Shown here: one piece after another, positions 1 to 12,903 of the stretch
Layout of the letters: the number at the start of each line of letters is the position of its first letter
Numbering within the stretch: the first letter of the stretch is position 1
Source of the DNA: Citrus sinensis
Lineage: Eukaryota; Streptophyta; Magnoliopsida; Sapindales; Rutaceae
Assembly (NCBI RefSeq): GCF_022201045.2
Contig: NC_068556.1
Location: 4,628,001-4,692,000, forward strand
Length of the DNA stretch: 64,000 nt
Direction: 5' to 3'
The notes under the pieces: model-generated
Databases searched by the model: none
What the model saw: only the letters and a program-made list of their open reading frames with translations
What the model was told of the DNA's origin: nothing
Position numbers and translations under genes: made by a program

Positions 1-100
1 TTTTTTTAATCTCAACCAATTTATTAAATAATAGAGAATACAAAAAGATGAGAAATGGTGATGTTACATCACCTCCTCTAGTCCCAACTTTACATATATA

Positions 101-240
101 CTAGAAAATAGAACCACGTTTCACGTGGCTTTGAAAAAAGAATTCAGTATTATCTTTTTTTTTTTTACTTTACACTTGATAAAACTGATAAAAAATATGA
201 ATTGATTTTTTTTTAAGATGAGGCAGCTTTATAAAAAACA
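101..240 (-). mobile_element. Helitron-like 3' tip, copy 1 (short non-autonomous element, candidate)
   Basis: Read on the minus strand, the segment ends with a GC-rich hairpin (CCACGT / ACGTGG arms at 114-119 and 123-128), then about nine AT-rich bases, then CTAG next to a T. This is the Helitron 3' signature (hairpin, ~10 nt, CTRR, insertion before T). The corresponding segment is missing from repeat copy 3 near 1380, which looks like an empty site. The far end is not resolved; a TC start on the minus strand is possible but several candidates exist. Confidence 0.4.
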
Positions 241-743
241 AAAAACGCTATTAGCCAGCAATACAAATAAAGAAGCAGCGCAAGATAAAGAATAAAATTA
301 GAGAATATATTATAGAGTGATTTTATTCATTCCAATTGTGTGTGTACAAAACAAAAAGATGAGTTCTCCTTTTATAGTTACATAATCACTCTATGAAATT
401 AATGAAAAATTATGGATCGTAATTTCTTGTGAGATAGTGGGAGTTATAGGGAAGCTAAATGTTACTAATGAGAGATAGTGAGGAGACTAAGAGATATATG
501 TTATGAACATCTACATTTATTTTAATAAATTCATCACTCCCCCTTGGATGTTCATTACAAAGGATATGCCTCATTAAAATCTTTACATAATTGTTATTGT
601 GTAATAACAATCAAATTAATCATAAGAAGATGAAAAGCCAAATCTAAAAGAAAATTTCTCTATTTATTAGATAATAGAGAATATACAAAGATGAGAAATG
701 GTGATGCCACATCACCTCCTCAAGTCTCAGCTTTATATATATA

Positions 744-880
744 CTAGAAAATAGAACCGCGCTTCACGCGGCTTTGAAAAAAGAATTTAGTATTATCTTT
801 TTTTCTTACTTTATACTTGATAAAACTGATAAAAAATATGAATTGATTTTTTTTTTAAGATGAGGCAGCCTTATAAAAAA
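744..880 (-). mobile_element. Helitron-like 3' tip, copy 2
   Basis: This is the same segment as the one at 101-240, carried in the second tandem unit. CTAG lies at 744-747 and the hairpin arms are CCGCG at 757-761 and CGCGG at 767-771. Compared with copy 1, one stem position changed on both sides (A-T to G-C), so pairing is kept. It probably arose by duplication of the whole 643-bp unit rather than by a second insertion. Confidence 0.4.
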
Positions 881-1900
881 CAAAAAAAACTATTAGCCAG
901 CAATACAAATAAAGAAGTAAGATAAATAATAAAATGAAAGAATATATTATAGAGTGATTTTATTCATTCTAATTGTGTGTGTACAAAACAAAAAGATGAG
1001 CTCTTCTTTTATAGTTACATAATCACTCTATGAAATTAATGAAAAATTATGGATCATAATTTCTTGTGAGATAGTGAGAGTTATAGAGAAGCTAAAAGTT
1101 GTTAATGAGAGATAGTGGGGAGACTAAGAGATATATGTTATGAACATCTATATTTATTTTAATAAATGTATAACATTCCCCCTTGAATGTTCATTACAAA
1201 GAATATGCCTCATTGAAACCTTTACATAATTGTTATTGTATAATAACAATTAAATTAATTATGAGAAGATAAAAAACTAAATCTAAAAGAAAATTTCTCT
1301 ATTTATTAGATAACAAAAAATATAAAAAGATGAGAAATAGTGATGCCACATCACCTCTTGTAGTCCCAGCTTTATATATATATATAAAAGCTATTAGCCA
1401 ACAACAAAAATAAAGAAGAAACGCAAAATAAATAATAAAATGAGAGAATATATTATAGAGTAATGTTGTTCATTCCAATTGTGTGTGTACAAAACAAAAA
1501 GATGAGCTCTCCTTTTATAGTTACATAATCACTCGATGAAATTAATAAAAAATTATGGATCATAATTCCTTGTGAGATAGTGGGAATTATAGGGAAGTTA
1601 AATGTTGCTAATGGGAGATAGTGGGGAGACTAAGAGATATATGTTATGAACATCTACATCTATTTTAATAAATTTATAACACTCTACCTTGGATGTTCAT
1701 TACAAAGAATATGCTTCATTAAAACCTTTATATAATTGTTATTGTATGAGAAGATGAAAAGCTAAATCTAAAAGAAAATTTCTCTATTTATTAGATGATA
1801 GAGAATATATAAAGATGAGAAATGATGATGCTACATCACCTCTTCAAATCCCAACTTTATATATATATATATATAGAGAGAGAGAGATATATATATAAAT

Positions 1901-4900
1901 TACTTACAATGATAATAACAGTGGTATGTGAAAAACTGAAATTGAGATATTTTGATTACGATACTACTCATTGGCGGACAAGCAATGGTGCGCGTATCGG
2001 TCTCCAACCAAGAGACTACACCTGTGTCATTCAGTTGCAGTATCCCCAAATGGGCCTACGTCATACCGATGGGCCCATTTGTAATCCTTTGTAATTCGAA
2101 TACAACTCCTTTGCTTTCTACAAAGATAAAAGCCGGCTGTACGTAATATACATTTGGGCTCGAAATGGCCGATCCAGATTATCATGTTTGCAAGTTGGAT
2201 GTGCAATGTTTCTGTGGCTGAGGCTATTAACACCCCTCTGATCGCCCGATAAACCCCACTTTACGTTTACAAATTTAACCTTGAATTTTGTTCACATCCT
2301 AGTATCATCGTTCTTCATTTTCGTTGTGAAGGAACATGAAAGCTATTGTAGAATGTAGATGCGTTCTGTTCATACGCCGAGACTTCAGAAGATTTTCAAT
2401 TATTAAGATTGACATTAAATGAGATATGAAAGAACCTTTATTTAAATTTAGATGATAAGTTAAATAAAAAACGAAATAGTTATAGAGAGAATGTAGCAAT
2501 GAAAGAGATAGGCACCATTACAAAATCCTTTAAAGAATTGTTTAACCCGAAGATAAAAAAGATTTTGAGAGAAATTTTCAATGGAATATTTCTTAAGGCA
2601 AACAATACTACCATTCATATGTTTCATAGTATTTAAACATTATATCACTTATGGATACCCTAATTTGAAGAATGTTAGGGAGCTCATTTACATGGGAGGA
2701 TACACTTACTTCTTTCTCACTTTTGCCCGTAGGGGGAATTAAAGAGAAAATGAAATGCACCCTATTTACTTCTCTTAAAAGTATATCTTTACTAATGCAA
2801 GTTTGGTTTTGTTTGCTTGTCAACTTTCCTGACCATGTTAGCCACCTACGGACTGTTTTTAAGAAAGAATAACCTCTATGTAAAGATAAAGAAAGAGAAA
2901 TCATCATTTGAACAGATAAAGATCCTATTTCTAGGTATTGGGTGGCCATAGAGCCATCGAAGTGTTGCAAGCACCTACTAAAGTGAGTGAGCTAAGATCA
3001 TTTGCCCGTTTAAGGAAGAAAAAAGATAAGGATTGATCATTGATCTTTAAATAGGAAAAAGAATAGATTCGTAGATTCCCAAATGAATTGGCTTATATGA
3101 AAAATTGGACTGTAGAAAATTATTTCAATTATTTCTAAGATAGTATGTAGAAAAGATTGATATTTTTCATAGGGAAGGGTTATTTGTGGACTAAACATGG
3201 GTGTTTACAAAAAATTACTTTTTGTGCATTATTAATGGGAATATTTAATAAATTTGTTTTATAAGAAATTTGGAGGTGGTGGCAGTAGCGCCACTCCATT
3301 TTTGTCCTACAATCATACTAAAGTACTGTCAGTATGAAAATGAGATCAGTGGCGTTGTCACACCACTGGGCCAAATGAATGAAATGAATGAATCAAATGA
3401 TTTTCTTGCTTTCACACATAATTGTATAACATGAAAAGTACATAATGGAAGTACATACTGAAAAGAAAACGGTATCTTACTGTACCGAACCCGAAAAGAA
3501 GAGCCGTGTATTTGTTGATTTGGTCCAAATCCAATAGCAAGAGCCTTGTATTTATTGTTAATTTATTAATTGATGAGAACTCCGCTCACTAGGTGGTGCG
3601 ACGTCGAGGGCAAATTTTATACAATTAACAGTAGCATTGCTTTCTTTTTATGTTAGTATTTATATGATAAAACCATAATCAAGTTCATATTCTAAAAACT
3701 ATTGGATTACTCGGTATTTTTCAACAACTGCATCAAAATAAAGCTATAGATATTCTAGAGACTACGCATGCGTCTGCATTTTCCTATTTAGATCAATTTG
3801 TCTTTTGACATACACATGCTGTTCAAACTCTTACCAACTTGATCGCAAGTGCATGTCCCTTTTAAGGCTGCGCGCCGATGAAAGTCGAGTATACGATTCC
3901 GAAAGATGATTTTGGTGGATAAATACATTCCAGGATGTAATATTCCATTCACACATCACTTGTACATGTTAAGGAAAATCTCGTATACATAACAAGAAAA
4001 TCTTCATCCCGTCACCCATCGATTGCATACGTACGTAGTGGGTATCTGATACATGTTAAGAAATTTATCAAGCAAATGAATGAATGGCATCTCCCAAGTT
4101 AAATAATAATAATTGAAATTGTACTTGACTGGGAAAGACTTGCGAAGTTAAGATACTAAGTTTATATCTCAACCAATAATCTAATATACAAGTATTACAT
4201 TACTTGAAATACCAATTTTATATCTCTTCTTTATAAATTTCACCTATCTCGAATTTCTAATTAAATTTGAGAAGATTGTAATATTGTTATATATATATTG
4301 TGAATCAATATTCGCTCCTAGTTCAATATTTCTTCCATTGTGTTAATTGAAAATTTAATTTTCTTCGATTATTTCGTTCTATACAAAGGATTGAGACCTT
4401 CAGTACCTAATCATCATCTTAAAAGGATTAATGTAAATACGTAGTATATATATTTAAAACATATCAAAAGGCAACATATTTTTACTCGTCATGTCCATTA
4501 ATCAACCTATATAATCAGATTAATTATTCCTTTAGTGACAGTGATTTTGATTAAATGAATGTATGATCGATAATGAAATAGAGTGGTCAAATCAATTTAA
4601 ATTTCAATGAAATAATTAACAAACTTTAAGGACTCGAATTATTGCTCATCCATTTGTAAAGTACTCCCTATAGTATCACACCATTGGAGGAGAAACTTTC
4701 GTCCGAATCAACAAACTGATCCACCCCATGTAAATTAAGCACAGCTCAGATTAAAGTTAATGTGAACACCATGAAAACAATTGTGGGTGCAAGGAAATGA
4801 AGAGGAGAAAATATTTGATAGCGTGTTAAATAAAGAGGCAAGACGCGTCGAGGAACAGTAAGTCTAAAAGTATATGGATAAAGCAGATTCTTCCATTATC

Positions 4901-5106
4901 GTTTAACCAGACACACAATAATGCAGAATGCAGAGTGAAGTCACCCCCAACTCTTCCTTTCTTATAAACACAAACCAATAGAACAGAAAGAGGAGACCAC
5001 TATATATTAATTTTTATTGGTCCCTACGCGTCTCCACTAATAAAAATGACAAGTTCAAAGATCAATGAAAAGGACTGGCAAAAGAGCAGTTTAATTAATA
5101 AGCACA
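1901..5106. other. Intergenic, no gene recognised
   Basis: This is AT-rich DNA upstream of the peroxidase gene. The only longer open frame, on the minus strand at 2608-2970 (120 codons), has no family signature I recognise and is bordered by stops. It may be a remnant of a mobile element. No tRNA, repeat array or promoter could be supported until the peroxidase TATA box. Confidence 0.5.
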
Positions 5107-5114
5107 TATAAATA
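5107..5114 (+). promoter_or_regulatory. TATA box of the peroxidase gene
   Basis: TATAAATA lies 94 bp before the chosen ATG, which would put the transcription start near 5138 and give a 5' leader of about 70 nt. This fits a typical plant TATA promoter. Confidence 0.6.
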
Positions 5115-5207
5115 CACATACAAGTTTTGGTAGGAAGGAGATAATTAAGAAGCTTAAAAGAGTGTCTTTATCTTATTGAGATTGGCTTCTAATTGTGGAT
5201 AGTTCAA

Positions 5208-6680
<1,473 letters not shown>

Positions 6681-6759
6681 TTATATAACTTACAAAGCAA
6701 ATTAAGCGCGTGTAAAATAAATGTTTAATAAAAAAAGACTGCAGGTACGAAAATCAAAT

Positions 6760-6841
6760 CGTCGCCTGAGAGATTCGAACTCTCGCGGGGAAACCCCATG
6801 TACTTAGCAGGCACACGCCTTAACCACTCGGCCAAAGCGAC
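6760..6841 (-). tRNA. tRNA-Ser (GCU)
   Basis: 82-nt nuclear class II tRNA on the minus strand. The acceptor stem GTCGCTT pairs with AGGCGAC, with discriminator G. The anticodon loop CTGCTAA gives anticodon GCU, for AGC/AGU serine codons. A long variable arm (CATGGGGTTTCCCCGCG) and a TTCGAAT T-loop are visible. Just downstream on the same strand are runs of T (AAAA at 6750-6753 on the plus strand) suited to RNA polymerase III termination. It lies tail-to-tail with the peroxidase gene, about 80 bp from its stop codon. Confidence 0.96.
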
Positions 6842-7230
6842 AGTTGCTACAAGGGGCTCTTTGCAAAACTATTATCATAATTACTTAATTCAGCTCTCAC
6901 AGTGACCATCCAGGAATTAGGCCCAAAAAGGAAAAAAAAAAAACAGATTTTGTTGTGAATTTGTGATATCGGCGACTTCCTGCCGTAAAAAATAACTTGG
7001 ATGAAAAGAACTAGAAAGCAACCATAGAATCAATCATAGCATATTAGCATTTTAACATGGTGATGTTTTGGAAGACTAAACCGTCTTGTCTGTAGTGTAT
7101 ATATTTATAGGAAAGCCCAAATCTCAATTGAATCCACCCTTGTAAGGACTTGGTAAACTATGATTGGCCCATGCACACTATACAGAAAAGGGGTAAATTT
7201 GTACCGTTGGATTTGAGAAGAGAAAGGATG

Positions 7231-7394
7231 ATTGCCCTTAAAGGGCCTAGCATGAGCCCGGAAACCTAATCTCCTGCTGCCGCTTTTCGCCCATGCTTTG
7301 CGGCGAAAAAGAAGGAAAAAAAAAGAAAAAGGACAAGCAAGCAACAAAAGCTGCTGCCGCTTCTGTGCCCGTGTTGGGCCCTTTAGGGGCAAAT
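7231..7394. repeat. Imperfect foldback (inverted repeat), ~30-nt arms
   Basis: The arm at 7231-7260 (attgcccttaaagggcc...) pairs with the arm at 7365-7394. Over a core of about 23 positions nearly all pair, with some G-U pairs in plus-strand RNA. The loop holds a second small stem (CTTTTCGCC with GGCGAAAAAG) and a direct repeat of ctgctgccgctt. It may be a MITE relic or a hairpin transcript. The core is itself close to palindromic, which weakens the signal. Confidence 0.35.
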
Positions 7395-8295
7395 ATCAGT
7401 GCTTCCTCATTGTCTGTTTGTTTGTGTGTGCGTGGTGTGTGGTATTTGACCTTTCGAAAAAGCAGAAATACCGGTGCATATTTGAGAATTGAGAATTCTC
7501 TCATAAGGTATAATATCATCCACCCCCCTTTGCTCTTAGGTATTTGTAGATTTATATATTTACTTTAGTTTTATTATGAATTCATCTTTATTTACAGCAT
7601 ATTGATTTACAGATGACAATGAGTATCGCTCGCTAATCGCTATGAGTTTGTCATTACCAAACTCTCACTCGTAAAAAGTTAAATTATCAAACTAGTCCAC
7701 AACTCGTGAATTTTAACAATTACCGACCCGCCTGCAACTCCTAGCTTGTGATTCCCACATTTAAAATCATAAATATTAAAAAAAATAATTTCAATTAATA
7801 CCTACAAATTTGAATTATATAGTTTAAACTATAAATTTATAACAATAACCTTAATTCTATATTTGTTAATGTAAATGAGAATCAAAGTGTCAACATTAAA
7901 ATAAATATATAAAATATATCAATATAACACAAAATATTTCTTTTGTAGGCAAACAACATCGCTAAAATCAATGCATGACTCTATTTTTTAATCAATATAC
8001 AAGTATTGTCAATAATATTAACAAGTAAGTTTTGGACAATTAAAAACACAACTTTAGCAATCAACAGTTCAAGTCATTAAAGTAAAAGAAAAAAATTTAA
8101 TGAAATTAAAATAAAATATCAGCAATATTAAACTTAAAAAAATACAAATTTCTACTTATTAAAAACTTTGTGTGTGTGTGTAGTCCCGATCTGGTCCAAA
8201 ATTTTAAAGTGCGGGAAAGTTCGGAAAAGTTTTAAAACCATGGGGTTTAAGAGGTTTAAAACTTAATACGTGTTTTCCTAGATTTTTGTGCACTT

Positions 8296-8383
8296 TATAT
8301 ATATATATATATATATCGATGTATGCATGTATGTATGGATTTATGTATGTGTGTATATATGTATATATGTATGTATGTATGTG
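8296..8383. repeat. Compound microsatellite (TA)n / (GTAT)n
   Basis: About ten TA units are followed by interrupted GTAT/GTATAT repeats up to about 8383. The long minus-strand frame that crosses it translates to Tyr/Ile/His low complexity and is not a gene. Confidence 0.9.
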
Positions 8384-11300
8384 AGATAGATTAGATTTAA
8401 GAATTAGAAAGATTAGGTCATGAGTTGTAATTCTAGTCAAACAACCCAAGAGGGTGAATTCGGAATTTAAGATTTCTCCAATAATAATCACAATCCAACA
8501 ACTCTGAACACTAAAAATCCAACAAATAACAACTACAATAATTAATATAAAGAGATATTTATATATGAAGATATATGAATAGTGAATTCGGGTTAAGAAA
8601 ATGAACACAACAAGTTTTGTGTAGTTAAGTAAACTTGCTTATACATTGGCAAAATTCCACAAATCTCGATCGAGACTTGGGATCTTGATGCTTTTGTGGT
8701 GGGATCCGATAGAAAATTTTATCATGATTTACTATTTAACTTTGTATTAGGGACCTAATTTTATAATGATTCACTATTTAGGAGATGACAAGTTAATTTG
8801 ATGAATCACATTGATTTAATATGTCAGTCATATATGTATAACAAGTCTGTTTGATAAATAAAAGATATATAACATATGGGGTTATAGGCATATGACATGT
8901 CATTTATATTAAGATCTATAGTGTATGACAACAAGCTAATGTCATCTGGGATAATTCGGGATCCTATTAGAGATTTATAATTTTAATTGAGATAGGATTA
9001 AGACACATTTTTTGTCCCAATTTACCAGTCAAGACCAAGTTTGAGACATGTTTTTTTAGGTTAAGATTGGCAAATCTGGACCCATCTTATCTTGTTGCCA
9101 ATCCTACCTGTCTATGTCCATGCCGCTTGAATATTTGAATAACCAAGCCTTATACTCGAAGGCTCCAAAATGAGTACAATTGACTTCACAAGTGTCAACA
9201 AATCTTTACAACCTTAGATGATTCTACACCTTTTTGCTCAAGTATATACCACACTTACAACTTCTCAATTTAAAGAAAGAAATTATTCTTACAAGACCAA
9301 ACTCTTCAAGACTGTATATACAAGTTATAGCTTAACAATGAACTAATATATGTAAGCAAGTTAAAGCTCAAGAATACGTAGAATAAGCAAGTTTTAGCTT
9401 AGCAAAAGTTATGAAATCGAGTTAGAGTTAGCATTTGATAGGTTTATCCGAAAACTAATGTTATTCTCTGAAAATTAGACATTCTGTACACAAATGGATC
9501 AAGGGTAATATGAAGTGGATAACTGCTTGCTGACGTAACAAGTGATAGTGGAGAGAATTTAAAATTTTAAGCTCAAAATAGATCATTACTAAGATATAAG
9601 CAAATAATTGTTTTGCAACATAATGCTAGCAGATGACTACTTAGTTGATTTCTCATATTTCAAATTTTATATTTTAGCCAAACTTTTTAAAATTATAGAT
9701 TAGTCAAAATTATTTTAAAGTATTTACAAATACTTCCTTCTATAGAATTTCAACAATACTTTTATGATTTTAAAGTTTCAAAACTTTTCAAATTGATAAA
9801 CAATCATTTGATTAAAAAACACCCATTTTTCTTTAAGTATAGGAACTTTTTAGTATGAAACAAAGATAAATTTAAATGTCATGATCATGATAATAACATG
9901 AGATTTTAAATACTTAATCATGCACACGTTTAATCATGCTAGTTTTACAAGAACTATAATAAGAAAGATAATTTATGCTAGTATCCTTGATGTTTGTGCT
10001 TGATTTCATGAACTTTATTTATAAATGCTTTGAACTTAATCTCACATAGATGATATTTGTACTTCAAGAGCTAGTGAGATTAAAACAACATGTTTTCTCT
10101 TTTACCTTTGACATGTATTTTGTTATCATCGAAATTAAGGTTTGTATATCCCTTAGGTCAACATAAGTAATAATTTTATCCTATATATTTATGTGATTAA
10201 ATTCATTTAATGCAATTATTATGATTAAAATTAAAAAGATAAATAATTAAAAAAATAATGTGGTCGGCAATTACTCATTAGACTTTTCTCAATACTCAAC
10301 CCACATGCAATCTGCAGTGGGTTCAAATTTAAAATACCAAACCCAGTCCACAACATATAAAATTACCTCCAGTGCGTCTACAATTGGGTTTTATCATCTT
10401 TATTATTGATAGCATAAAGAAGAAACTTGTGTTATTTTGATAATAAGATAGATATTTTGTAAATAAATTGATTGCTCACAAGTATCAGGACCAATGATCA
10501 AAGTCTACTATCTTGTTATTGAAATCTAAAAAAAAATAATCATGGGATAAGAAAACAAACTCCTCATTTGTATTTCAATATCTTAACTTTTGAAATCAAC
10601 AATAAAATGGAAAAAGAAAACTATCACAAAAATAAAATTACAAGAAGTTTTGGCATAAAATGTTTCTAACCCACTCATAATCATGTGCTTTTAGCTCATT
10701 TTTTATGAGCTAAATTATAAGAAAACATTGTCTTTGGGTGATTGGGGGATGATTGGAAATTTCCACTTAGGGCATCTAAGAAGAGGGTAGGTGTTTATGG
10801 GACTTGCAAAAGAAAGCACCATTAGAAGTCGACGTCGGGGTGGTTGGCGACGGCACTTTGACGTTAAAGTTAGATAAATACAAAAAGGGAGAAAGGTGTT
10901 GAGGTAACTAGAGAGCAATGATACTATGAAGAATGAGGAAAAAGATCCCATTACCTATAAACATGACCTTTTGGTTCAGGTGCTCTTGAGGGTGTTTCTG
11001 TGTCCATTTAGATACGTGGGATAAACGTATTTGTCTAGTCCCTCCTCAAATAAGGGTATAATAACACATATGACTTATATTCAAATATTAGAGTCATTAT
11101 GATATTTCTCCTTATTAGACAAGTGTCTTCTCTTGATTGGTTGATTCTTTGAGTTCGGTAAGAGCTCATATTACTTTACTTGTTGCATGCCCTTGTTGGA
11201 TTCCAAATACCTTAGAGAAGTCGGGTGCTCTCTGATCCTTAGAGGCTAGTCATGACTAACAATCTCCTTGGGATAATTAACTAAGGTGTTGTTCCTTTTA

Positions 11301-12903
11301 CTAGCCAATGAACGTTTAGACTTACTTGGAAATGAGTGTAATTAGTCAGAGCAACCCTATTGGTCCACAAGGTAAGTTGCTCAAAATATGATAGAGGCCC
11401 TGCCACATCAAAACTGAAGACAATTTGAAGTTGGCTTAAGCGAGAGAAAGACAAACTCTGAAACCTGATATGCTTAAGTCATCTTTGTGTTATGTCTATT
11501 TATTTATTCAATATTTTAAATATTTTCCATATCTCGAAGGAGTCTTAAAGCATTGAGGAATGAATGAAATTTATCATTCCTGTGTTGGGTGCTTCTCGAC
11601 TTTCTCCTTTTCCAAACCATGTGGCATCCTCTTGTGGTCCCTGAAATTAATCATCATTATGTATTATTCTATTATTTAAAATAACTAATTAAGACGTATC
11701 CTTATGATTATTGTTAAATTGCATCTGCCGCATAAGAAAATAATACTAGGTAACCCTAAAAAATAAAATAGAGAATTTTTTAAGGTGGGCAAAAAAACTC
11801 AGGAGAGGAGCTTAAGAAAAAAACCCAGGCGTGCCCCTCTATTTAAAAAAATAAATAAATTTATAAATAGAATAATAAATTTAAATTTAAAAATTTTACG
11901 AAAATATAAAAAGAAAACTTAAATTCCTAATCTTTAAATTGATAATGATTCCAAAAAAATCTAAAATTATAATATTAAACTATCTCTTAAGCATTAATTA
12001 CTATTTCGTTATTAACAAATTAAATCTCTTAGCTATTACCGTAACTTCATTTTCTCATTTGTTATTTATTTTAAAATATATATTTTTAAATTATAATAAT
12101 TTATTGATTATCAACTCATTTTAAATTTATAATAATTTAAAAATATTAAAAATAGTGAAAACCCAAGCCCAACCCATATCCAGCCCACGCCGTATGGATC
12201 CGGCCTAAGTCCGAGCTATATGCTTCCTCTACAATGGACTTGGGCCTAAACTTAAAAAGGCCCAACTCATACCTGCGTTCTGCCATTCCTGAATTCTCTT
12301 AAAAGTGAAAAAAAATTTGTCCAAAAAAAAAAGTGAAAAAAAGGAAAAAGAAGAGGAATATTAACAAAAGTTGCCAAGTGCGAAAAGAGAAGGATCCGGA
12401 AGAATGTTCCAAAGTTGGTAGTCAGTCCAAAGTCCACACAAATCTCCACGTCCACAACCAATAAAACCACAGAAACTAACGAAGTTGTATTACATATTTG
12501 CCCCTCCGTGCCATGGCATTCAACTACGTCGTCGTTTCTCCGTCCCCTGACCTAACCCAACACGACATTACTTCGACACGAAACTTTCTGTTCCTGCAAT
12601 ATAAAATTCCCAAAAATTTATGGAGGGTTGCCAATTACCATACGCAGCAAACACTGTCAGAGAGACCATGCCCAAGTAACGCAACACCCACCCCCCGCCT
12701 CCCATTTCATAAAAAAAATACACAATTATTAAATACCAACGATAATTTAAAAAATTAAAAAGAAAATTAAACCCGTTTCTAATATCTATCCATTAGCTTT
12801 AGCTTCAAGAGTACTTGAACCGCCGTGACAAGCCAAACCTTTGTCAATTCACCGTTTTCGTACACTCTTCGTATAAACACAAAATAATTTTCAACGATTT
12901 TCA

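Larger units (their letters stand above)
1..1890. repeat. Tandem array of a ~643-bp LTR-leader-like repeat (3 copies plus a partial fourth)
   Basis: The phrase agatgagaaatgg recurs at about 46, 689, 1328 and 1813, giving periods of 643, 639 and 485 bp. Each unit carries, in order, a tatataC/T-rich stretch, a block ending near tgtgtgtacaaaac, and ATGAACATC...GATGTTCAT, an 8-9 bp inverted repeat around a ~35-nt spacer followed by a tgcctcatt(a/g)aaa motif. Similar phrases occur in the leaders of plant copia retrotransposons; that link is from memory and inferred. Copies 1 and 2 hold an extra ~130-bp segment that copy 3 lacks. The array touches the left edge of the window, so it may continue upstream. 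No coding capacity is seen. Confidence 0.85.
6842..12871. other. Long gene-poor interval
   Basis: Six kilobases without a supportable gene. It contains a foldback at 7231-7394, a TA/GTAT microsatellite at 8296-8383, and long AT-rich stretches. Around 9.1-10.2 kb phrases such as ttttgttatcatc resemble noncoding parts of plant LTR retrotransposons, but no gag, pol or paired LTRs were found. Open frames at 7105-7568, 8204-8608 and 10715-10951 are low-complexity or lack any family signature. Confidence 0.5.

Noticed and set aside
2608-2970. 120-codon minus-strand frame that might be a viral or retroelement remnant
   Set aside because: No motif of a gag, polymerase or movement protein could be shown, and the flanking frames are full of stops.
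7105-7568. Overlapping frames of 60-95 codons on both strands
   Set aside because: They run through the foldback and a poly-A/T stretch, have low-complexity Lys/Phe content and no family features.
8204-8608. 134-codon minus-strand frame
   Set aside because: Its central part is translated (TA)n/(GTAT)n microsatellite (Ile/Tyr/Thr/His repeats).
12872-12877. TATAAA 27 bp before the HO1 start codon as its TATA box
   Set aside because: It would put the transcription start at or next to the ATG, leaving no leader; the TATAAAA at 12600 is more plausible.
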